Part shown: one piece after another, positions 26,448 to 35,404 of the stretch
Numbering within the stretch: the first letter of the stretch is position 1
Layout: each line of letters begins with the position of its first letter
From: Kribbella amoyensis
GTDB lineage: Bacteria > Actinomycetota > Actinomycetes > Propionibacteriales > Kribbellaceae
Length of the DNA: 64,000 bases
Assembly (NCBI RefSeq): GCF_007828865.1
Contig: NZ_VIVK01000004.1
Span: 1-64,000 of the forward strand
Direction of reading: 5' to 3'
Translations under genes and position numbers: made by a program
The notes under the pieces: generated by a model
The model's input: the letters and a program-made list of their open reading frames with translations, nothing else
Database searches by the model: none
What the model was told of the DNA's origin: nothing

Positions 26448-26914
26448 GCCGAGCCGTGTTCCCGGGGACCTTCGACCCGCCGACGAACGGGCACCTGGAC
26501 GTGATCGCCCGGGCCGCCGTCGCGTTCGACGAGGTGATCGTCGGCGCCGGGGTGAACCAGGCCAAGCAGCGGTTGTTCAGCGACGCCGAGCGGGTCGAGA
26601 TGCTGACCGAGATCGCCGCGCCGTTCGGCAACGTCACGATCGGCACCTTCGACGGGCTGCTGGTCGACTTCTGCCGGTCGGTGGACGCGCCGGTGATCGT
26701 CAAGGGCCTGCGCTCGGGCAGCGACTACGACTACGAGCTGCGGATGGCCCAGATGAACCACAAGCTCACCGGGGTGGACACGGTGTTCCTGCCGACGGCG
26801 CCGGAGAACGGTTATGTCTCGTCCAGCCTGATCAAGGAAATTGCGAGACTCGGCGGTCCGGTCGACGCCTTTCTGCCGCCGGCCGTGCACGCACGGTTGC
26901 TGGACAAGCTCTAG
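26444..26914 (+). CDS. coaD: Phosphopantetheine adenylyltransferase
   Basis: 156 aa, normal length. The nucleotidyltransferase motif is GTFDPPTNGHLD (T/HxGH with His17), followed by VKGLRSGSDYDYE and the C-terminal YVSSSLIKEIARLGG motif. It transfers AMP from ATP to 4'-phosphopantetheine, the penultimate step of coenzyme A synthesis. Overlaps rsmD by 4 bases. Confidence 0.97.
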   Translation: MSRAVFPGTFDPPTNGHLDVIARAAVAFDEVIVGAGVNQAKQRLFSDAERVEMLTEIAAPFGNVTIGTFDGLLVDFCRSVDAPVIVKGLRSGSDYDYELRMAQMNHKLTGVDTVFLPTAPENGYVSSSLIKEIARLGGPVDAFLPPAVHARLLDKL

Positions 26915-26949
26915 TCCTGCGCTCCGCGCCACGCTAGGGTCACCCCGGA

Positions 26950-26979
26950 TTGGGCGAGCGGTGCCGGAGTTGCTAATGT
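26950..26979 (+). promoter_or_regulatory. Probable promoter for the DUF177-rpmF operon
   Basis: TTGGGC (26950-26955) and TAATGT (26974-26979), 18-base spacer, 66 bases before the DUF177 start. Reasonable sigma-70 hexamers in the only gap of this gene cluster. Confidence 0.4.
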
Positions 26980-27045
26980 TGACCCTCGGTCTCGACGAGA
27001 CCGAGATTCAGCCTGCCCACGCCTGAAAGGGATGTCCTGAGCGCC

Positions 27046-27588
27046 TTGGACCCGCGGTCCCCACTCGTGATCGACACCCACGAGCTGACACGCCGCGCCG
27101 GGTCCCAGCGCGAGATCTCCTTCACGGCGGCGGCACCGGCCGATCTCGGAATCGACGTGATCGGCGTCCCCGAGGACGACCCGATCCAGTTCGATCTGCG
27201 ACTGGAGTCGGTCGTCGAAGGGGTGCTCGTCACCGGTACGGCCCGTGGCCGGCTGGTCGGGGAGTGCGCGCGGTGCCTGGTAGACATCGAGGACGAGTTC
27301 CTCGCCGACTTCCAGGAGCTGTACGTCTACCCGGAGAGTGACGCCGAGCCCGATGAGGCCAGCCGGATGGAGGGCGATCTGATCGACCTCGAGCCGGTGC
27401 TGAGGGACCAGGTGGTGCTCGCACTGCCGTTCCAGCCGTTGTGTACGGACGACTGTCCGGGTCTGTGTCCCGAGTGCGGGACACGCCTGGCGGACGCCCC
27501 GGGACACCGGCACGAGGACGGCGTCGATCCCCGCTGGTCGGCGCTCAGCGGCCTGCTCCGGCAGGATGAAGGACCGCAGGACCAGTAG
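27046..27588 (+). CDS. DUF177 (YceD) domain protein
   Basis: 180 aa from TTG at 27046. The DUF177 pattern [11 protein letters not shown] and the C-terminal Cys motif [13 protein letters not shown] (four Cys, likely a zinc site) are present. YceD proteins are nearly always encoded just before rpmF, as here, and have been linked to 23S rRNA or ribosome assembly. Start is uncertain: a good ribosome-binding site AAAGGGATG lies 10-15 bases before the TTG, but the ATG next to it opens only the two-codon frame ATG-TCC-TGA. The in-frame CTG at 27037 is an alternative start. Confidence 0.88.
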   Translation: MDPRSPLVIDTHELTRRAGSQREISFTAAAPADLGIDVIGVPEDDPIQFDLRLESVVEGVLVTGTARGRLVGECARCLVDIEDEFLADFQELYVYPESDAEPDEASRMEGDLIDLEPVLRDQVVLALPFQPLCTDDCPGLCPECGTRLADAPGHRHEDGVDPRWSALSGLLRQDEGPQDQ

Positions 27589-27655
27589 TAGTTACCGACA
27601 ACGTCAGCCAGCCGGCCGGGTCACCAGCCACCGGCCGAACCGAGGAGTCATAACC

Positions 27656-27847
27656 GTGGCCGTTCCGAAGCGGAAGATGTCGCGCAGCAACACCCGCAGC
27701 CGCCGGGCCCAGTGGAAGACCACTGCCCCGTCGCTGGTCACCTGCGTGAACCCGGCCTGCCGCGCGAAGCACCTGCAGCACACCGTCTGCCCGACCTGCG
27801 GTCAGTACGGCGCCAAGGGCGAGCGTCGCCAGGTCGTCGAGAGCTGA
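27656..27847 (+). CDS. rpmF: 50S ribosomal protein L32
   Basis: 63 aa from GTG at 27656 with CGAGGAGTC upstream ([20 protein letters not shown]). CVNPAC and CPTC form the four-Cys zinc site of this L32 type. A frame open further upstream is not used. It follows DUF177 by 67 bases. Confidence 0.97.
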   Translation: MAVPKRKMSRSNTRSRRAQWKTTAPSLVTCVNPACRAKHLQHTVCPTCGQYGAKGERRQVVES

Positions 27848-27881
27848 GCGACAGCTCACCAGTGAATTCGGTCAACGCTCT

Positions 27882-28613
27882 ATGAATTCGCCAGAACACG
27901 GGGGCCTCTACGCCGAGCTGAACCAGCGGCTCGGCGTATCGCTGGCTGACGAGTTATTGGAGCACGCCTTCACCCACCGTTCGTTCGCGTACGAGAACGG
28001 TGGGTTGCCGACGAACGAGCGGCTGGAGTTCCTCGGGGACTCCGTGCTCGGCGTCATCGTCACGGAGTCGCTGTTCCGCAATCACCCGGACCTGTCCGAG
28101 GGCCGTCTCGCCAAGCTGCGCGCCGCTGTGGTCAACATGCGCGCGCTCGCCGGGGTGGCCCGGGAGCTCAAGCTCGGCAAGTACCTCCGGCTCGGCCGGG
28201 GCGAAGAGGCCACCGGCGGCCGGGACAAGTCCTCGATCCTCGCGGACTGCGTGGAGGCGCTGATCGGCGCCGTCTACCTGGACCGCGGCTTCGAGGTCGC
28301 CGGCCGCGTCGTGCACACGTTGTTCGACGACCTGATGGAGTCGTCGGCACGGCTCGGCGCCGGGCTGGACTGGAAGACGTCGCTGCAGGAGCTGGTCGCC
28401 CAGCTCGGCGTCGGCGTCCCGGAGTACGTGATCGCCGAGTCCGGGCCGGACCACGCCAAGACGTTCGAGGCGCGGGTCCGGATCGGGTCGGACACCTACG
28501 GGCACGGCATCGGCCGCAGCAAGAAGGAAGCCGAGCAACAGGCCGCCGAGACGGCCTGGAAGGCCCTGCGCGCGGCGCATCCCGACAGCATCGATCCGTC
28601 GCAGCAGCCCTAG
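27882..28613 (+). CDS. rnc: Ribonuclease III
   Basis: 243 aa. The RNase III signature [13 protein letters not shown] lies at residues 45-57 with catalytic Glu/Asp residues, and [13 protein letters not shown] supplies the remaining metal-binding acids. The C-terminal double-stranded RNA-binding domain (about 165-232) ends with the typical [16 protein letters not shown] helix. It processes rRNA precursors and duplex RNAs. The stop codon directly abuts the GTG of mutM. Confidence 0.96.
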   Translation: MNSPEHGGLYAELNQRLGVSLADELLEHAFTHRSFAYENGGLPTNERLEFLGDSVLGVIVTESLFRNHPDLSEGRLAKLRAAVVNMRALAGVARELKLGKYLRLGRGEEATGGRDKSSILADCVEALIGAVYLDRGFEVAGRVVHTLFDDLMESSARLGAGLDWKTSLQELVAQLGVGVPEYVIAESGPDHAKTFEARVRIGSDTYGHGIGRSKKEAEQQAAETAWKALRAAHPDSIDPSQQP

Positions 28614-29468
28614 GTGCCAGAGCTCCCTGAGGTAGAGGTCGTTCGCCGCGGGCTCGCGGATTTCACCACCGGGCGGACGATCGACGCCGTCGAGGTGCTG
28701 CACCCGCGGCCGGTCCGGCGGCACCTGGCCGGGCCGGACGACTTCGTGGCCCGGCTCAAGGGGCAGACGTTCGCCGAGCCGGCCCGCCGCGGCAAGTACC
28801 TGTGGCTGCCGCTCGCGTCGGGTGACGCGGTGCTGACCCACCTCGGGATGAGCGGGCAGTTCCGCGTCCAGCCGGTCGGGGCGCCGGACGAGAAGCACCT
28901 GCGGGTGCGGTTCCGGTTCGCCGACGACGGCGGCGAGGTGCGGTTCGTCGACCAGCGGATGTTCGGCGGGCTGTCGTACTCCGAGGGCGGTGCCGAGTTG
29001 CCCGCCGAGATCGCCCACATCGCCAGGGATCCGTTCGATCCGCTGTTCGATCCCGACCTGTTCGTCGCGAACGTGCGGCGGCGCAAGACCGGGTTGAAAC
29101 GGGCGTTGCTGGACCAGACGGTGATCTCCGGGGTCGGCAACATCTACGCCGACGAAGCCTTGTGGCGTTCGAAGCTGCACTACGCCCGGGCCACCGAAAC
29201 GCTGAAACCCCAGCAGATCAAGGGGATTCTCGCCGACGCGCGCGCCGTGATGGCCGAGGCGCTGGACGTCGGCGGCACCAGCTTCGACGCGCTGTACGTC
29301 AACGTGAACGGGGAATCCGGGTACTTCGAGCGGGGTCTGGCGGTCTACGGCCAGGAGGGTTCGCCGTGCCGCCGCGACGGCCGCCCGATTCGTCGCGAAC
29401 CGTTCATGAACCGTTCCTCGTTCCGCTGCCCGAAGTGCCAGCCGGTCCCGCGACACGCCCGGTGGTGA
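28614..29468 (+). CDS. mutM: Formamidopyrimidine-DNA glycosylase with altered zinc finger
   Basis: 284 aa from GTG at 28614, immediately after the rnc stop. The mature N-terminus is [13 protein letters not shown] (Pro2 nucleophile, Glu3), Lys57-region GKYLWLPL is present, and the H2TH motif ([14 protein letters not shown]) is intact, so it excises oxidised purines. The C-terminal zinc finger reads C252-RR-D255 ... C272-PK-C275: the second of the usual four Cys is Asp. Asp might still hold zinc; otherwise the finger is weakened. GDR-type arginine (RSSFRC) needed for DNA contact remains. Confidence 0.93.
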   Translation: MPELPEVEVVRRGLADFTTGRTIDAVEVLHPRPVRRHLAGPDDFVARLKGQTFAEPARRGKYLWLPLASGDAVLTHLGMSGQFRVQPVGAPDEKHLRVRFRFADDGGEVRFVDQRMFGGLSYSEGGAELPAEIAHIARDPFDPLFDPDLFVANVRRRKTGLKRALLDQTVISGVGNIYADEALWRSKLHYARATETLKPQQIKGILADARAVMAEALDVGGTSFDALYVNVNGESGYFERGLAVYGQEGSPCRRDGRPIRREPFMNRSSFRCPKCQPVPRHARW

Positions 29469-29607
29469 GCGGGAAATCGTGAAGTGGCGTAGCTCAGGTT
29501 GACCCCTGGCCTCACCGGTGACACCCTGAAAGGCGGCACACATCTTTTTGGAGGCGCTCCTCGGACCAGGAGCGCAAGGCCAGAAAACCCTTCCGGAGGA
29601 CAGCACA

Positions 29608-29808
29608 ATGGCCAAGGCTCTTCTAGGGCACCTTGGAGGCACTGACCCGCGCTTGGTGGAGCAGGTTCGTCTGCTCAACCGACGTGTCGCCGATCTGGAG
29701 GCGCACGTGATGCGCCTGCAGGCAGAGAACGACCACCTGGTCGCGGCCGTTCACGACGGCCGTCTGCTCACCGTGGACGAGGCACTGACCGCCCCGGCCT
29801 CAGTCTGA
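29608..29808 (+). CDS. Small conserved actinobacterial coiled-coil protein
   Basis: 66 aa from ATG at 29608 with CGGAGGACAGC upstream; a longer open frame has no ribosome-binding site. It starts MAKALLGHLGG and continues with a heptad-rich amphipathic helix (VEQVRLLNRRVADLEAHVMRLQAEN, shown by the Leu/Val positions). I recognise the MAKALLGxxGGxDPR start as a short protein found near these genes in Streptomyces and relatives; its function is not known. Confidence 0.8.
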   Translation: MAKALLGHLGGTDPRLVEQVRLLNRRVADLEAHVMRLQAENDHLVAAVHDGRLLTVDEALTAPASV

Positions 29809-29870
29809 GGACCCGAGCCACAGCACAAGCACCACCCATCAGCAGTACCCGTACCGTCCGCACCACCCAC

Positions 29871-29899
29871 GGCGGCGGCCCCTGTTCGGGCCACCGCCG
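29871..29899 (+). terminator. Terminator after the small coiled-coil gene
   Basis: GGCGGCGGCCC pairs with GGGCCACCGCC around CTGTTC, an 11-bp stem with one mismatch, followed by GTTTCAT. It lies in the 348-base gene-free gap before smc; apart from this stem and the TAGACT box at 30051, I see nothing else in the gap. Confidence 0.75.
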
Positions 29900-30050
29900 G
29901 TTTCATGTCCGCACCGACATCGCGCCGCGGCCGCTCCCGTCGAGCCGGCTCCCGCGGCGGTGCCCCGCCTGACCCGGGGCCGGACGTGGGGCCGGGAGCC
30001 GTCCACCGGCTGACCGGCCCCGCCTCCCGAGGATCGGCAGCGGCGCTCGG

Positions 30051-30056
30051 TAGACT
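30051..30056 (+). promoter_or_regulatory. TAGACT -10-like box upstream of smc
   Basis: CGGTAGACTC at 30048-30057, a common -10 form in actinobacteria, 101 bases before the smc start. The same CGGTAGACT word precedes ffh at 63733-63741. No good -35 is visible, so this is tentative. Confidence 0.35.
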
Positions 30057-30156
30057 CCGAGACGGAACGACTTCCCCCGGGTAGCGGCAGCGTCACCAGC
30101 AGTCACGACGGTTCCCTTCGGTATCGTCTGTCCTTTCACGGGTTGGGAGCAACGCT

Positions 30157-33100
30157 TTGTACCTGAAGAGCATGACGCTCCGAGGTTTCAAGTCGTTCGC
30201 ATCGGCCACGACGATGAACTTCGAACCAGGGATCACCTGCATCGTCGGCCCGAACGGCTCCGGCAAGTCCAACGTCGTCGACGCGCTCGCCTGGGTGATG
30301 GGCGAGCAGGGCGCGAAGTCGCTGCGCGGCGGCAAGATGGAGGACGTCATCTTCGCCGGGACGTCCGGCCGCTCCCCGCTCGGCCGCGCCGAGGTCGTGC
30401 TCACCATCGACAACACCGACGGCGCGCTGCCGATCGAGTACTCCGAGGTGACGATCTCGCGGACGATGTTCCGCAACGGCGGCTCGGACTACCAGATCAA
30501 CGGGCAGAACTGCCGCCTGCTGGACGTCCAGGAACTGCTCAGCGACTCCGGCATCGGCCGGGAGATGCACGTCATCGTCGGCCAGGGCCAGCTCGACTCG
30601 ATCCTGCGCGCCACCCCCGAGGGCCGCCGCGGCTTCGTCGAGGAGGCCGCCGGGGTGCTGAAGCACCGCAAGCGCAAGGAGAAGGCGCTGCGGAAGCTGG
30701 AGGCGACCGAGGGCAACCTGCACCGGCTCGGCGACCTGATCACCGAGATCCGCCGTCAGCTCAAGCCGCTCGGCCGCCAGGCGGAGGTGGCCCGCCGGGC
30801 GGTGACGATCCAGTCCGAGGTCCGCGACGGCCGGTCCCGGCTGCTCGCCGACGACATCGTCCAGGCCCAGTCCGCGCTCGAGGCCGAGCTGAAGGACGAG
30901 GCGCTGCTGACCCAGCGGCGGACCGAGATCGAGGCCGCGCTCCGGGAGGCCCGCGAGCTGGAGGCCGAGCTGGAGGAGGCGCTGCGCGAGGACGCGCCGG
31001 CGCTGCAGGCCGCGCAGGACACCTGGTATCAGCTGTCCGGCTTCGGGGAGCGGATCAAGGGCACCGCGCGGATCGCCGCGGACCGGATCCGTTCGCTCAA
31101 CGACGAGGCCGAGGAGCCGCGGGCCGGCCGGGACCCGGAGGAGCTGGAGCTGGAGGCCGCCCGGGTCCGGGAGACCGAGGCGCAGATCGAGGCCGAGGTC
31201 GAGGCGCACTCCGAGCTGCTCGCCGAGTCGATCGAGCGGCGCCAGCAGCTGGAGGCGCAGCACGCCGAGGAGGAGCGCCGGGTCGCCGCGCTCGTCCGGG
31301 CCGCCGCCGACCGCCGCGAGGGCCTGGCCCGGCTGACCGGCCAGGTGAACGTGCTGAAGAGCCGCGCGTCCGCCGCCGAGTCCGAGATCGGCCGGCTGGA
31401 GACCAACAAGCGGGAGGCCGAGGCCCGGGCCGCGAAGGCGCAGCACGACTTCACCGCGCTGGAGACCCAGGTGGCCGGCCTGGACGCGGGCGAGCGGGGC
31501 CTCGACGAGGAGTACGAGGCCGCGCAGAGCGTGCTCGACGAGCTGGACGAGCGGCTCGCCAAGCTGCGCGCCGAGGAGCGCGACGCCGAGCGGGAGCGCA
31601 CCGGTCTGGCCGCGCGCAAGGAGGCGCTGGAGCTGGGCCTGAACCGCAAGGACGGCGCCGGCGCCTTGCTGGCCGCCTCCGAGCAGGTCACCGGCCTGAT
31701 GGGCTCCGTTGCCGCCCTGCTGAGCGTGCGCGCGGGGTACGAGACCGCCATCGCTGCCGCTCTCGGTGAGGCCGCTGACGCGGTCGCCGTGACGCACACC
31801 GCCGCGGCCGTCGAGGCGGTCGGGCACCTCAAGGAGCACGACCTCGGCCGGGCCGGGATGCTGCTCGGCGACGCCCCGGCCGACGACTACCCGTCCTGGC
31901 CGCAGCTGCCGTTCGGCGCGAAGTACGCGGTCGACGTGGTGGACTGCCCGGACAAGCTGCGGGCCGCGCTGCGCCGGTTGCTCCGCAAGGTCGCCGTGGT
32001 CGACGACGTACCCGCCGCGCAGTCGCTGGTCCAGCACCTCCCTGACGTGACCGCGACGACGCGGGCGGGTGACGTCCTCGGTGCGCACTTCGCGTACGGC
32101 GGGTCGGACGCGGCGCCGAGCCTCATCGAGGTGCAGTCCGCCGTCGACGAGGCGGCCGAGAAGCTCACCGAGGCCACCGCGCGGAGCGAGCGGCTGCGGT
32201 TCGAGCTGGCCACGATGGAGCAGGACCGGACCCGGCAGAAGGAGTCCGTCGAGATCACCCTGGCCCGGCTGCACGAGTCGGACGCGGCGATGGCCGCGGT
32301 GGCCGAGCAACTGGCCCAGTTCGGGTCCTTGGCGAAGGCGTCACGCGGTGAGGCGCAGCGGATGGCCGAGGCGATCGCGGCGGCCGAGGAGGAGCGCGAC
32401 CGCAACCTGGCCGGCCTCGCCGACCTCGAGGAGCGGCTGACCGAGGCCGAGCAGTTCGAGGACGACGGCGACGAGCCGGACGCGGTCGAGCGGGACCGGC
32501 TGGGCGAGGAGGCGAAGGCCGGTCGCGCGGCCGAGATGGAGGCGCGGCTCGCCCTGCGGACCACCGAGGAGCGGGCCCGGGCGCTGTCCGGCCGGGCCGA
32601 CTCGCTGGAGCGCGCGGCCCGGCAGGAGCGGGAGGCCAGGGCCAGAGCGGTCGCCCGGGCGGCCCGGCGGGCGCGTCAGGCCGAGGCGGCGCAGGCGGTC
32701 CACCTGGCCGCGGGCCACGTCCTCGCCCGGCTCGAGCAGTCGCTGCAGCTGGCGGCGACCGAGCGTTCGGCGATCCAGGCGCAGCGGTCCGACCGGGAGC
32801 AGGCGCTGGCCGAGGCCCGGTCCGCGACCCGCAACCTGAGCTCCGAGCTGGAGCAGCTGACCAACACGGTGCACCGCGACCAGCTCGCCCGGGCGCAGCA
32901 GAAGATGCGGCTCGAGCAGCTGTACGAGAAGGCGCTGGGGGAGCTCGGGACCGAGGTCGACGCGCTGATCACCGAGTACGGCCCGGACCAGCTGGTCCCG
33001 CCGCTCGCCAAGGACGGCCAGGACCCGGCCGAGCTCGAGGGCGAGCCGTTCGACCGGGCGAAGGTGGAGAAGCGGCTCAAGCAGGCCGAGCGCGCGCTGA

Positions 33101-33714
33101 ACCAGCTCGGCAAGATCAACCCGCTCGCGCTCGAGGAGTTCGAGGCGATGGAGGAGCGGCACCGGTTCCTGTCCGAGCAGCTGGACGACCTGAAGAAGTC
33201 CCGGCGCGACCTGATGGACATCGTCAAGGAGGTCGACGACCGGGTCGAGCAGGTCTTCACCGAGGCGTACCGCGACGTCGAGGTCGCCTTCGAGCACGTC
33301 TTCAGCCGGTTGTTCCCCGGCGGTGAGGGCCGGCTGGTACTGACCGACCCGAGCGATATGCTCGGCACCGGGATCGACGTCGAGGCCCGGCCGCCCGGCA
33401 AGAAGGTCAAGCGGTTGTCGCTGCTGTCCGGTGGTGAGCGCTCGCTGGTCGCGGTCGCGTTCCTGGTCGCGCTGTTCAAGGCCCGGCCGTCGCCGTTCTA
33501 CATCCTCGACGAGGTCGAGGCAGCGCTCGACGACACGAACCTGGGCCGCCTGCTGGAGATCTACGAGGAGCTGCGCGAGAACAGCCAGCTGCTGGTGATC
33601 ACCCACCAGAAGCGCACGATGGAGGTCGCCGACGCGCTGTACGGCGTCACGATGCGCGGCGACGGCGTCTCCGCGGTCATCTCCCAGCGCATCCGCGAGG
33701 CCGAGCCGGCCTGA
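30157..33714 (+). CDS. smc: Chromosome segregation protein SMC
   Basis: 1185 aa from TTG at 30157, giving the canonical MYLKSMTLRGFKSFA start with GGGAGC upstream. Walker A GPNGSGKSN (about 32-40), two long coiled coils (about 165-490 and 670-1030) around a Gly-containing hinge, ABC signature LSGGERSL (about 1090) and Walker B FYILDEVEAALDD. The protein dimerises through the hinge and, with ScpA/ScpB, organises and separates the chromosome. Full length. It is transcribed alone: a gap of 348 bases precedes it and a terminator follows. Confidence 0.98.
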   Translation: MYLKSMTLRGFKSFASATTMNFEPGITCIVGPNGSGKSNVVDALAWVMGEQGAKSLRGGKMEDVIFAGTSGRSPLGRAEVVLTIDNTDGALPIEYSEVTISRTMFRNGGSDYQINGQNCRLLDVQELLSDSGIGREMHVIVGQGQLDSILRATPEGRRGFVEEAAGVLKHRKRKEKALRKLEATEGNLHRLGDLITEIRRQLKPLGRQAEVARRAVTIQSEVRDGRSRLLADDIVQAQSALEAELKDEALLTQRRTEIEAALREARELEAELEEALREDAPALQAAQDTWYQLSGFGERIKGTARIAADRIRSLNDEAEEPRAGRDPEELELEAARVRETEAQIEAEVEAHSELLAESIERRQQLEAQHAEEERRVAALVRAAADRREGLARLTGQVNVLKSRASAAESEIGRLETNKREAEARAAKAQHDFTALETQVAGLDAGERGLDEEYEAAQSVLDELDERLAKLRAEERDAERERTGLAARKEALELGLNRKDGAGALLAASEQVTGLMGSVAALLSVRAGYETAIAAALGEAADAVAVTHTAAAVEAVGHLKEHDLGRAGMLLGDAPADDYPSWPQLPFGAKYAVDVVDCPDKLRAALRRLLRKVAVVDDVPAAQSLVQHLPDVTATTRAGDVLGAHFAYGGSDAAPSLIEVQSAVDEAAEKLTEATARSERLRFELATMEQDRTRQKESVEITLARLHESDAAMAAVAEQLAQFGSLAKASRGEAQRMAEAIAAAEEERDRNLAGLADLEERLTEAEQFEDDGDEPDAVERDRLGEEAKAGRAAEMEARLALRTTEERARALSGRADSLERAARQEREARARAVARAARRARQAEAAQAVHLAAGHVLARLEQSLQLAATERSAIQAQRSDREQALAEARSATRNLSSELEQLTNTVHRDQLARAQQKMRLEQLYEKALGELGTEVDALITEYGPDQLVPPLAKDGQDPAELEGEPFDRAKVEKRLKQAERALNQLGKINPLALEEFEAMEERHRFLSEQLDDLKKSRRDLMDIVKEVDDRVEQVFTEAYRDVEVAFEHVFSRLFPGGEGRLVLTDPSDMLGTGIDVEARPPGKKVKRLSLLSGGERSLVAVAFLVALFKARPSPFYILDEVEAALDDTNLGRLLEIYEELRENSQLLVITHQKRTMEVADALYGVTMRGDGVSAVISQRIREAEPA

Positions 33715-33718
33715 CCTC

Positions 33719-33740
33719 GCCGCCGGTGTACTCCGGCGGT
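33719..33740. terminator. Terminator between smc and the convergent SnoaL-like gene
   Basis: GCCGCCGG-TGTACT-CCGGCGGT, an 8-bp stem with a G-T pair, directly after the smc stop and 8 bases from the end of the opposing gene; it can serve both directions. Confidence 0.7.
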
Positions 33741-33747
33741 GCCAGGG

Positions 33748-34071
33748 TCAGGCGGTGATCGTCATCGAGGCGATCCGGTCGCCCTGGACGTCGAAGGTGA
33801 AGTGCGACGGGCCGTTGAAGCCGTCGCCGCCGACCTGGGTGAGCAGGGTGATCGGATTGCCCGGGGTGGACACCTCGGTGCCGGTGAAGGTGGCTCGTTT
33901 GCCGATCAGTTCGTTGTCGCTCCAGGACCGGATCTGGCCGTGGCCGCGGAACTGCCGGCCCCAGTCGTCCACGTAGCCGTCCTCGGCGAAGGCGGCCGCG
34001 AAGGCGTCGTTGTCGAGCTGGTCGATGGCGTCGAGGGCGCGGCGGACCGCGGCCGGAATGTCGGTGCTCAT
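33748..34071 (-). CDS. SnoaL/NTF2-like fold protein
   Basis: 107 aa from ATG at 34071 (MSTDIPAAVRRALDAID). The pattern of an N-terminal helix pair, 'NDAFAAAFAEDGYVDDWGRQFRG' and alternating strands ending in DRIASMTITA is that of a cone-shaped NTF2-like domain (SnoaL-like). Such proteins may be small hydrolases, isomerases or ligand binders; no substrate is predictable. The frame stays open to 34221 but the upstream part reads into the lipoprotein promoter region. Confidence 0.8.
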   Translation of the reverse strand: MSTDIPAAVRRALDAIDQLDNDAFAAAFAEDGYVDDWGRQFRGHGQIRSWSDNELIGKRATFTGTEVSTPGNPITLLTQVGGDGFNGPSHFTFDVQGDRIASMTITA

Positions 34072-34165
34072 GCCGCGACGATAACGCGGTCGCGAGGGTT
34101 GAACCGGTGGCCGCTCGCAGCCGTATGGGTGGTGTCGGATGTCCCGAGACCCGAGGGAGCCACCC

Positions 34166-34708
34166 ATGAAACGCATCCTGTCCGTCCTCGGCGCGGTCGT
34201 GCTCGGCGCCGCGGTGCTCACCGCCTGCGGGGGCGGCAGCGGTAACGGTTACGGCGGTGGCGGTTCGTCCGCGCCGTCCAGCAGCGGCCCGACGACGGCG
34301 CCTGCGAACGGTGCGGCCGCCGGTCCGGCGAAGCTGGGCACCGCGGACATCGGGGCCCTTGGCAAGGTCGTTGTCAACGGCAACGGCCGGACCGTCTACG
34401 TGTTCGACGAGGACACCGCGAAGCCGTCGATGTCAAGCTGTGTGGCCAGCTGCGCCGCCCTGTGGCCACCGGTACCGGCCGGGTCGGGCACGCCGCGGCT
34501 GAGCGGTGTCGACGCCACCCTGGTCGGCACCGTCACCCGGCCGGACGGCAGCAAGCAGCTCACCCTCGCCGGGTGGCCGCTGTACGAGTACGCGAAGGAC
34601 AGCAAGGCCGGCGAGGCCGACGGCCAGGCGGTCGGCGGTACTTGGTGGGTGATCGCTCCGGACGGCGCCAAGAACACGTCCGTGCCGGCCTCCTCGGAGG
34701 GCTACTGA
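34166..34708 (+). CDS. COG4315-type secreted repeat lipoprotein
   Basis: 180 aa from ATG at 34166 (MKRILSVLG) with GAGGGAGCC upstream; the frame opens earlier at 34139 but lacks a site there. Lipobox LTAC at about residue 21, then a Gly/Ser-rich linker. Two copies of the 'secreted repeat of unknown function' follow: GRTVYVFDEDTAKPSMSSC...CAALWPP (about 78-110) and a partner repeat with LAGWPLYEYAKDSKAGEADGQ (about 140-162). This domain occurs in many surface proteins and often lies near sigK/rskA-like pairs, as here. Confidence 0.85.
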   Translation: MKRILSVLGAVVLGAAVLTACGGGSGNGYGGGGSSAPSSSGPTTAPANGAAAGPAKLGTADIGALGKVVVNGNGRTVYVFDEDTAKPSMSSCVASCAALWPPVPAGSGTPRLSGVDATLVGTVTRPDGSKQLTLAGWPLYEYAKDSKAGEADGQAVGGTWWVIAPDGAKNTSVPASSEGY

Positions 34709-34740
34709 CGGCCGATGGGTCCCCTCGAGTCCCTCCTGCT

Positions 34741-34770
34741 GGGCCCCGGCGTGGCAAGCGCCGAGGGCCC
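34741..34770 (+). terminator. Terminator after the lipoprotein gene
   Basis: GGGCCC-CGGCG and CGCCG-A-GGGCCC form an 11-bp stem with a one-base bulge around TGGCAAG, 33 bases after the lipoprotein stop. It separates the lipoprotein from the sigma-factor operon. Confidence 0.7.
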
Positions 34771-34846
34771 GGCGGGGCTGTCGCCTGCCGCGGCCGGATC
34801 GCCTATCGTACGAACGACGGCGACAACCGAGGCCGGGAGGACAGCG

Positions 34847-35404
34847 GTGGCTGGGATCGACCGCCGCCCGGACAGCGCGGAGGCCTTGGTCCGCGCGCTC
34901 TACGCCGAACACGGTCGCAGCCTGCTCGCGTACGCCACCCGGCTCACCGGGGACCGGGCCGCGGCCGAGGACGTGGTCCAGGAGACGTTGGTGCGAGCGT
35001 GGAAACACGCGGACGACCTCAGCACCGGCCGGGGGTCGGTCCGGGGCTGGCTGCTCACGGTCGCTCGCAATCTCGCCACCGACCGGGCCCGGGCCCGCGC
35101 GGTCCGGCCGGCCGAGGTGGCCGAGGTCGAGGACTTCCCGCCGGTCGAGGGTGACCACGCCGAGACGGTGGTGAACTCCATGGTCGTCCTGAGCGCGCTC
35201 GACCAGGTGTCGGCGGAGCACCGCGACGTCCTGGTGGAGCTGTACTACCGCGGCCGGTCCGTGACCGAGGCCGCGAAGGAACTGGGCATCCCGCCCGGTA
35301 CCGTGAAGTCGAGGTCGTTCTACGCCCTGCGCGCGCTGCGGGCCGTGCTGGGCGGGCCGGGCAACAACCCCGGGGACGGTACGGGAGCGGAGGTGACCGG
35401 ATGA
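34847..35404 (+). CDS. ECF sigma factor (SigK/SigL-like)
   Basis: 185 aa from GTG at 34847 (VAGIDRRPDSAEALVR), chosen for GGGAGGACAGC upstream. Region 2 is ALVRALYAEHGRSLLAYATRLTGDRAAAEDVVQETLVRAWKH (about 12-53) and region 4 is the helix-turn-helix VTEAAKELGIPPGTVKSRSFYALRAL (about 138-165). It directs RNA polymerase to stress promoters under control of the co-translated anti-sigma. ATGA overlap with the next gene. Confidence 0.92.
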   Translation: MAGIDRRPDSAEALVRALYAEHGRSLLAYATRLTGDRAAAEDVVQETLVRAWKHADDLSTGRGSVRGWLLTVARNLATDRARARAVRPAEVAEVEDFPPVEGDHAETVVNSMVVLSALDQVSAEHRDVLVELYYRGRSVTEAAKELGIPPGTVKSRSFYALRALRAVLGGPGNNPGDGTGAEVTG

